Positions 62,453-64,000 of a stretch of 64,000 nucleotides of DNA are shown here, one piece after another. Location: contig CBIHOZ010000012.1 of the NCBI GenBank assembly GCA_966211525.1, forward strand, positions 6,829 through 70,828, in the 5' to 3' direction. Position 1 is the stretch's first letter; the number at the start of each line of letters is the position of its first letter. The notes under the pieces were generated by a model. That model saw only the letters and a list, made by a program, of their open reading frames with translations, had not been told where the DNA came from and ran no database searches. Made by a program: the position numbers and the translations under genes. The stretch comes from Ohtaekwangia sp966211525. Lineage in GTDB: Bacteria; Bacteroidota; Bacteroidia; Cytophagales; Cyclobacteriaceae.

Positions 62453-63334
62453 ATGCATGTTGTATTAGGAGCTTCCGGACAAGTAGGATCAGCAGTCGTG
62501 AACGCACTGCATAAAAGTGGACAGCCCGTTAGAGCTGTGATGAGAAATCCTAAAAAAGCAAATGAGCTAAAACACAACGGTGTGCCTATTGTACAGGCAG
62601 ACCTGTTTGATGTACCGGCACTACAAAAAGCATTTCAAAACGCGGATACTGTTTTCCTGTTAACACCGGAAGACCCGGCCTCGCAGGATATCCTGGCGGA
62701 TGCAAAATTTATTGTGCAAAATTACAGAGAGGCTATCCATACCTCCGGGGTAAAAAAATTGGTAGCGCTTTCTTCACTCGGAGCGCAACATGCTTCGGGC
62801 ACCGGCAACCTGGAAATGTCGTATATGCTGGAGCATGCCTTTGAGGGGCTTCCCGTTCAGCAGATCTTTATCCGTGCTCCGTATTACTATAGTAACTGGA
62901 TGCCCTATATGTCAATCGTGCAGGAACATGGTATACTACCAACCTTCTTCCCTCCTGACCTGAAAATCGCCATGGGTGCGCCCGCTGATGTAGCTGCCTT
63001 TATAGCCAGGACAATGGCGAATGCTATACCGGAACAAAAGAAACTATACGAGCTTACCGGACCTTCCTATAGCAGTGAAGATGTAGCATCGATACTTGAA
63101 AGTCTCCTTCATCGTAAAGTATCCGCAAGTCCAATACCTAACGATGAATGGCACGGCACGTTGGTACAGGCAGGCTTTTCTGAAAATGCAGCAGACAATA
63201 TGATTAAAATGACACACGCTGTTATTGATGGCAAGACTGGGCCCGAGCACAAGGAAAGTAAGCGAATAGAACTTACCACTCCACTGGAAGTATATTTACA
63301 ATCGGTGCTGCAGGAACCTGCCGTAAACAAATAA
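62453..63334 (+). CDS. NmrA-like NAD(P)-binding oxidoreductase
   Basis: A 293-residue atypical short-chain dehydrogenase with the N-terminal Rossmann motif VLGASGQVGSAVVNAL, an NADP-type arginine region (AVMRNPKKANEL), and DLFDVPALQKAF and DTVFLLTPEDP strands. A Tyr-x-x-x-Lys catalytic pair is not apparent, which is usual for NmrA/QorB-type proteins that bind NADPH and quinones or act as redox sensors. It stands alone, diverging from the dehydrogenase. Substrate unknown. Confidence 0.85.
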   Translation: MHVVLGASGQVGSAVVNALHKSGQPVRAVMRNPKKANELKHNGVPIVQADLFDVPALQKAFQNADTVFLLTPEDPASQDILADAKFIVQNYREAIHTSGVKKLVALSSLGAQHASGTGNLEMSYMLEHAFEGLPVQQIFIRAPYYYSNWMPYMSIVQEHGILPTFFPPDLKIAMGAPADVAAFIARTMANAIPEQKKLYELTGPSYSSEDVASILESLLHRKVSASPIPNDEWHGTLVQAGFSENAADNMIKMTHAVIDGKTGPEHKESKRIELTTPLEVYLQSVLQEPAVNK

Positions 63335-63608
63335 GGTCATCAGGTGTTATCACACCGATACTAAGCATAGCTAAAAACGATAGCGTACTATATATAATCA
63401 TGCGTTCAGGATTATATAGTTAAATTATGTTTAAACGCCTTTAGGCATCGTTGTCTTTGTGAGGTGCAACACTTTATCTATATACATCCTGTGTCTCAAA
63501 AAAATCAATGTTGCGTTACGAATCTGTGGGGGATTGCTATATAGGTTCGCTTCTCTTTTTGTAAATTTAGAGTAGTCAGACTGTTATCTATAATTCCGGT
63601 ATATATAT

Positions 63609-64000
63609 ATGCAACCCCTCTTCAAACTTGCTTTGCCAGCATGGTTGTTTGTACTCCTTGTTACAGGCAATCTATACGCACAAACCCCTGGTCTCATTGT
63701 AAAACCTGCTGTAGCTGGAAAATCGGTATTGGACCCCAACCTTGACAACTATACTTCATCGGACAATGAAGGTTTTGTCAGCAACGATGAAGGCGAGAGC
63801 GAGATACCTTTCGTTCCCATTGTACTGGTGAACCCGGAACCCACCAGTGATCTCGCTACCGGTCCGTCCTGCGGCTTTACAGACTTAGTTGATGATGCAA
63901 CTTCTTATAGTGCGGCCTATACCTATATATCCGGCAGCAACTGGCATTTCAGGTTCAGGCTTGGCAACTATGCTAACAATGCCAAAGGGTATAGCATCCT
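63609..64000 (+). CDS. N-terminus of a large secreted protein (cut by window end)
   Basis: An open frame from the ATG at 63609 to the last base, about 130 residues. The first 26 residues are a signal peptide (LALPAWLFVLLVTGNLYAQT), followed by an Asp/Ser/Asn-rich segment (TSSDNEGFVSNDEGESEIPF) and a beta-rich start (ATSYSAAYTYISGSNWHFRF). Secreted surface proteins of this kind in Bacteroidota are often long and T9SS-targeted, but the C-terminus is outside the window, so neither family nor function can be given. Confidence 0.75.
   Translation, partial: MQPLFKLALPAWLFVLLVTGNLYAQTPGLIVKPAVAGKSVLDPNLDNYTSSDNEGFVSNDEGESEIPFVPIVLVNPEPTSDLATGPSCGFTDLVDDATSYSAAYTYISGSNWHFRFRLGNYANNAKGYSI

Noticed and set aside
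1..64000. tRNA, rRNA, CRISPR array, prophage or insertion sequence
   Set aside because: No tRNA-like T-arm, rRNA-like sequence, spaced identical repeats or transposase/integrase frame was found anywhere in the window.

Overview
The window looks like a chromosomal segment of a free-living, signalling-rich member of the Bacteroidota, probably Cytophagales. This is an inference from a type IX secretion (T9SS) C-terminal sorting tail, hybrid kinases with two-component propellers, FtsX permeases with PadR partners, near absence of Shine-Dalgarno sites, and promoters of the TAnnTTTG type. No rRNA, tRNA, CRISPR array, phage or insertion sequence was seen.

Layout. 1-10024 is a dense block of two-component genes, all but the first on the minus strand: hybrid and plain histidine kinases, an HPt protein, a lone GAF protein, a LuxR-type regulator and a single receiver domain. 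10409-12384 carries a putative iron-permease-family protein, a small disordered protein and a DUF748/AsmA-like protein. 12417-15913 is a two-gene GH13 operon (alpha-glucosidase, TreZ). 16117-27845 is mixed accessory metabolism: aldo/keto reductase, an FtsX permease diverging from a sigma-54 activator/kinase pair, alcohol dehydrogenase, SnoaL-like protein, phytanoyl-CoA dioxygenase-like protein, MarR-GNAT fusion, and a siderophore-interacting protein diverging from an AraC regulator. 28114-43489 is a second signalling block: two giant paralogous propeller hybrid kinases, a third hybrid kinase with degenerate features, an HPt protein, two membrane/outer-membrane proteins and two secreted proteins. 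43930-45003 holds unknown small genes. 45042-53799 is a complete chemotaxis operon in the order parA-mcp-cheW-cheD-cheY-cheB-cheA-cheC-cheR. 54440-57423 is a PadR-permease pair, 57815-59838 an NAD-salvage pair (pncB-pncA), 59926-62157 small disordered proteins, a membrane-anchored unknown and a frameshifted zinc dehydrogenase, then an NmrA-like oxidoreductase and the start of a secreted protein.

How it fits together. The hybrid kinases lack their own HPt domains, and two free HPt proteins are encoded beside them, so multistep phosphorelays are likely, but the final DNA-binding output is not obvious. The most striking observation is a promoter architecture not explained by any gene here. A palindrome AAAATCAG-N7-CTGATT ends exactly 28 nt before the G of a nAnnTTTG -7 box. 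It is present in four promoters (HPt/hybrid-kinase operon, histidine kinase, second HPt/hybrid-kinase operon, beta-helix/T9SS operon), and a degenerate fifth copy with the same spacing precedes the GAF gene. This looks like a regulon with a class-II activator site centred near -41 that joins the two signalling blocks.

Several signalling proteins have lost key residues. The CheB receiver has Asn in place of the phospho-acceptor Asp, CheD lacks the expected catalytic His and Thr, one of the two CheC-like sites is degenerate, and one hybrid kinase has Glu in place of a receiver Asp. These were read directly from translations. The alignments behind them rest on family knowledge and could not be run here.
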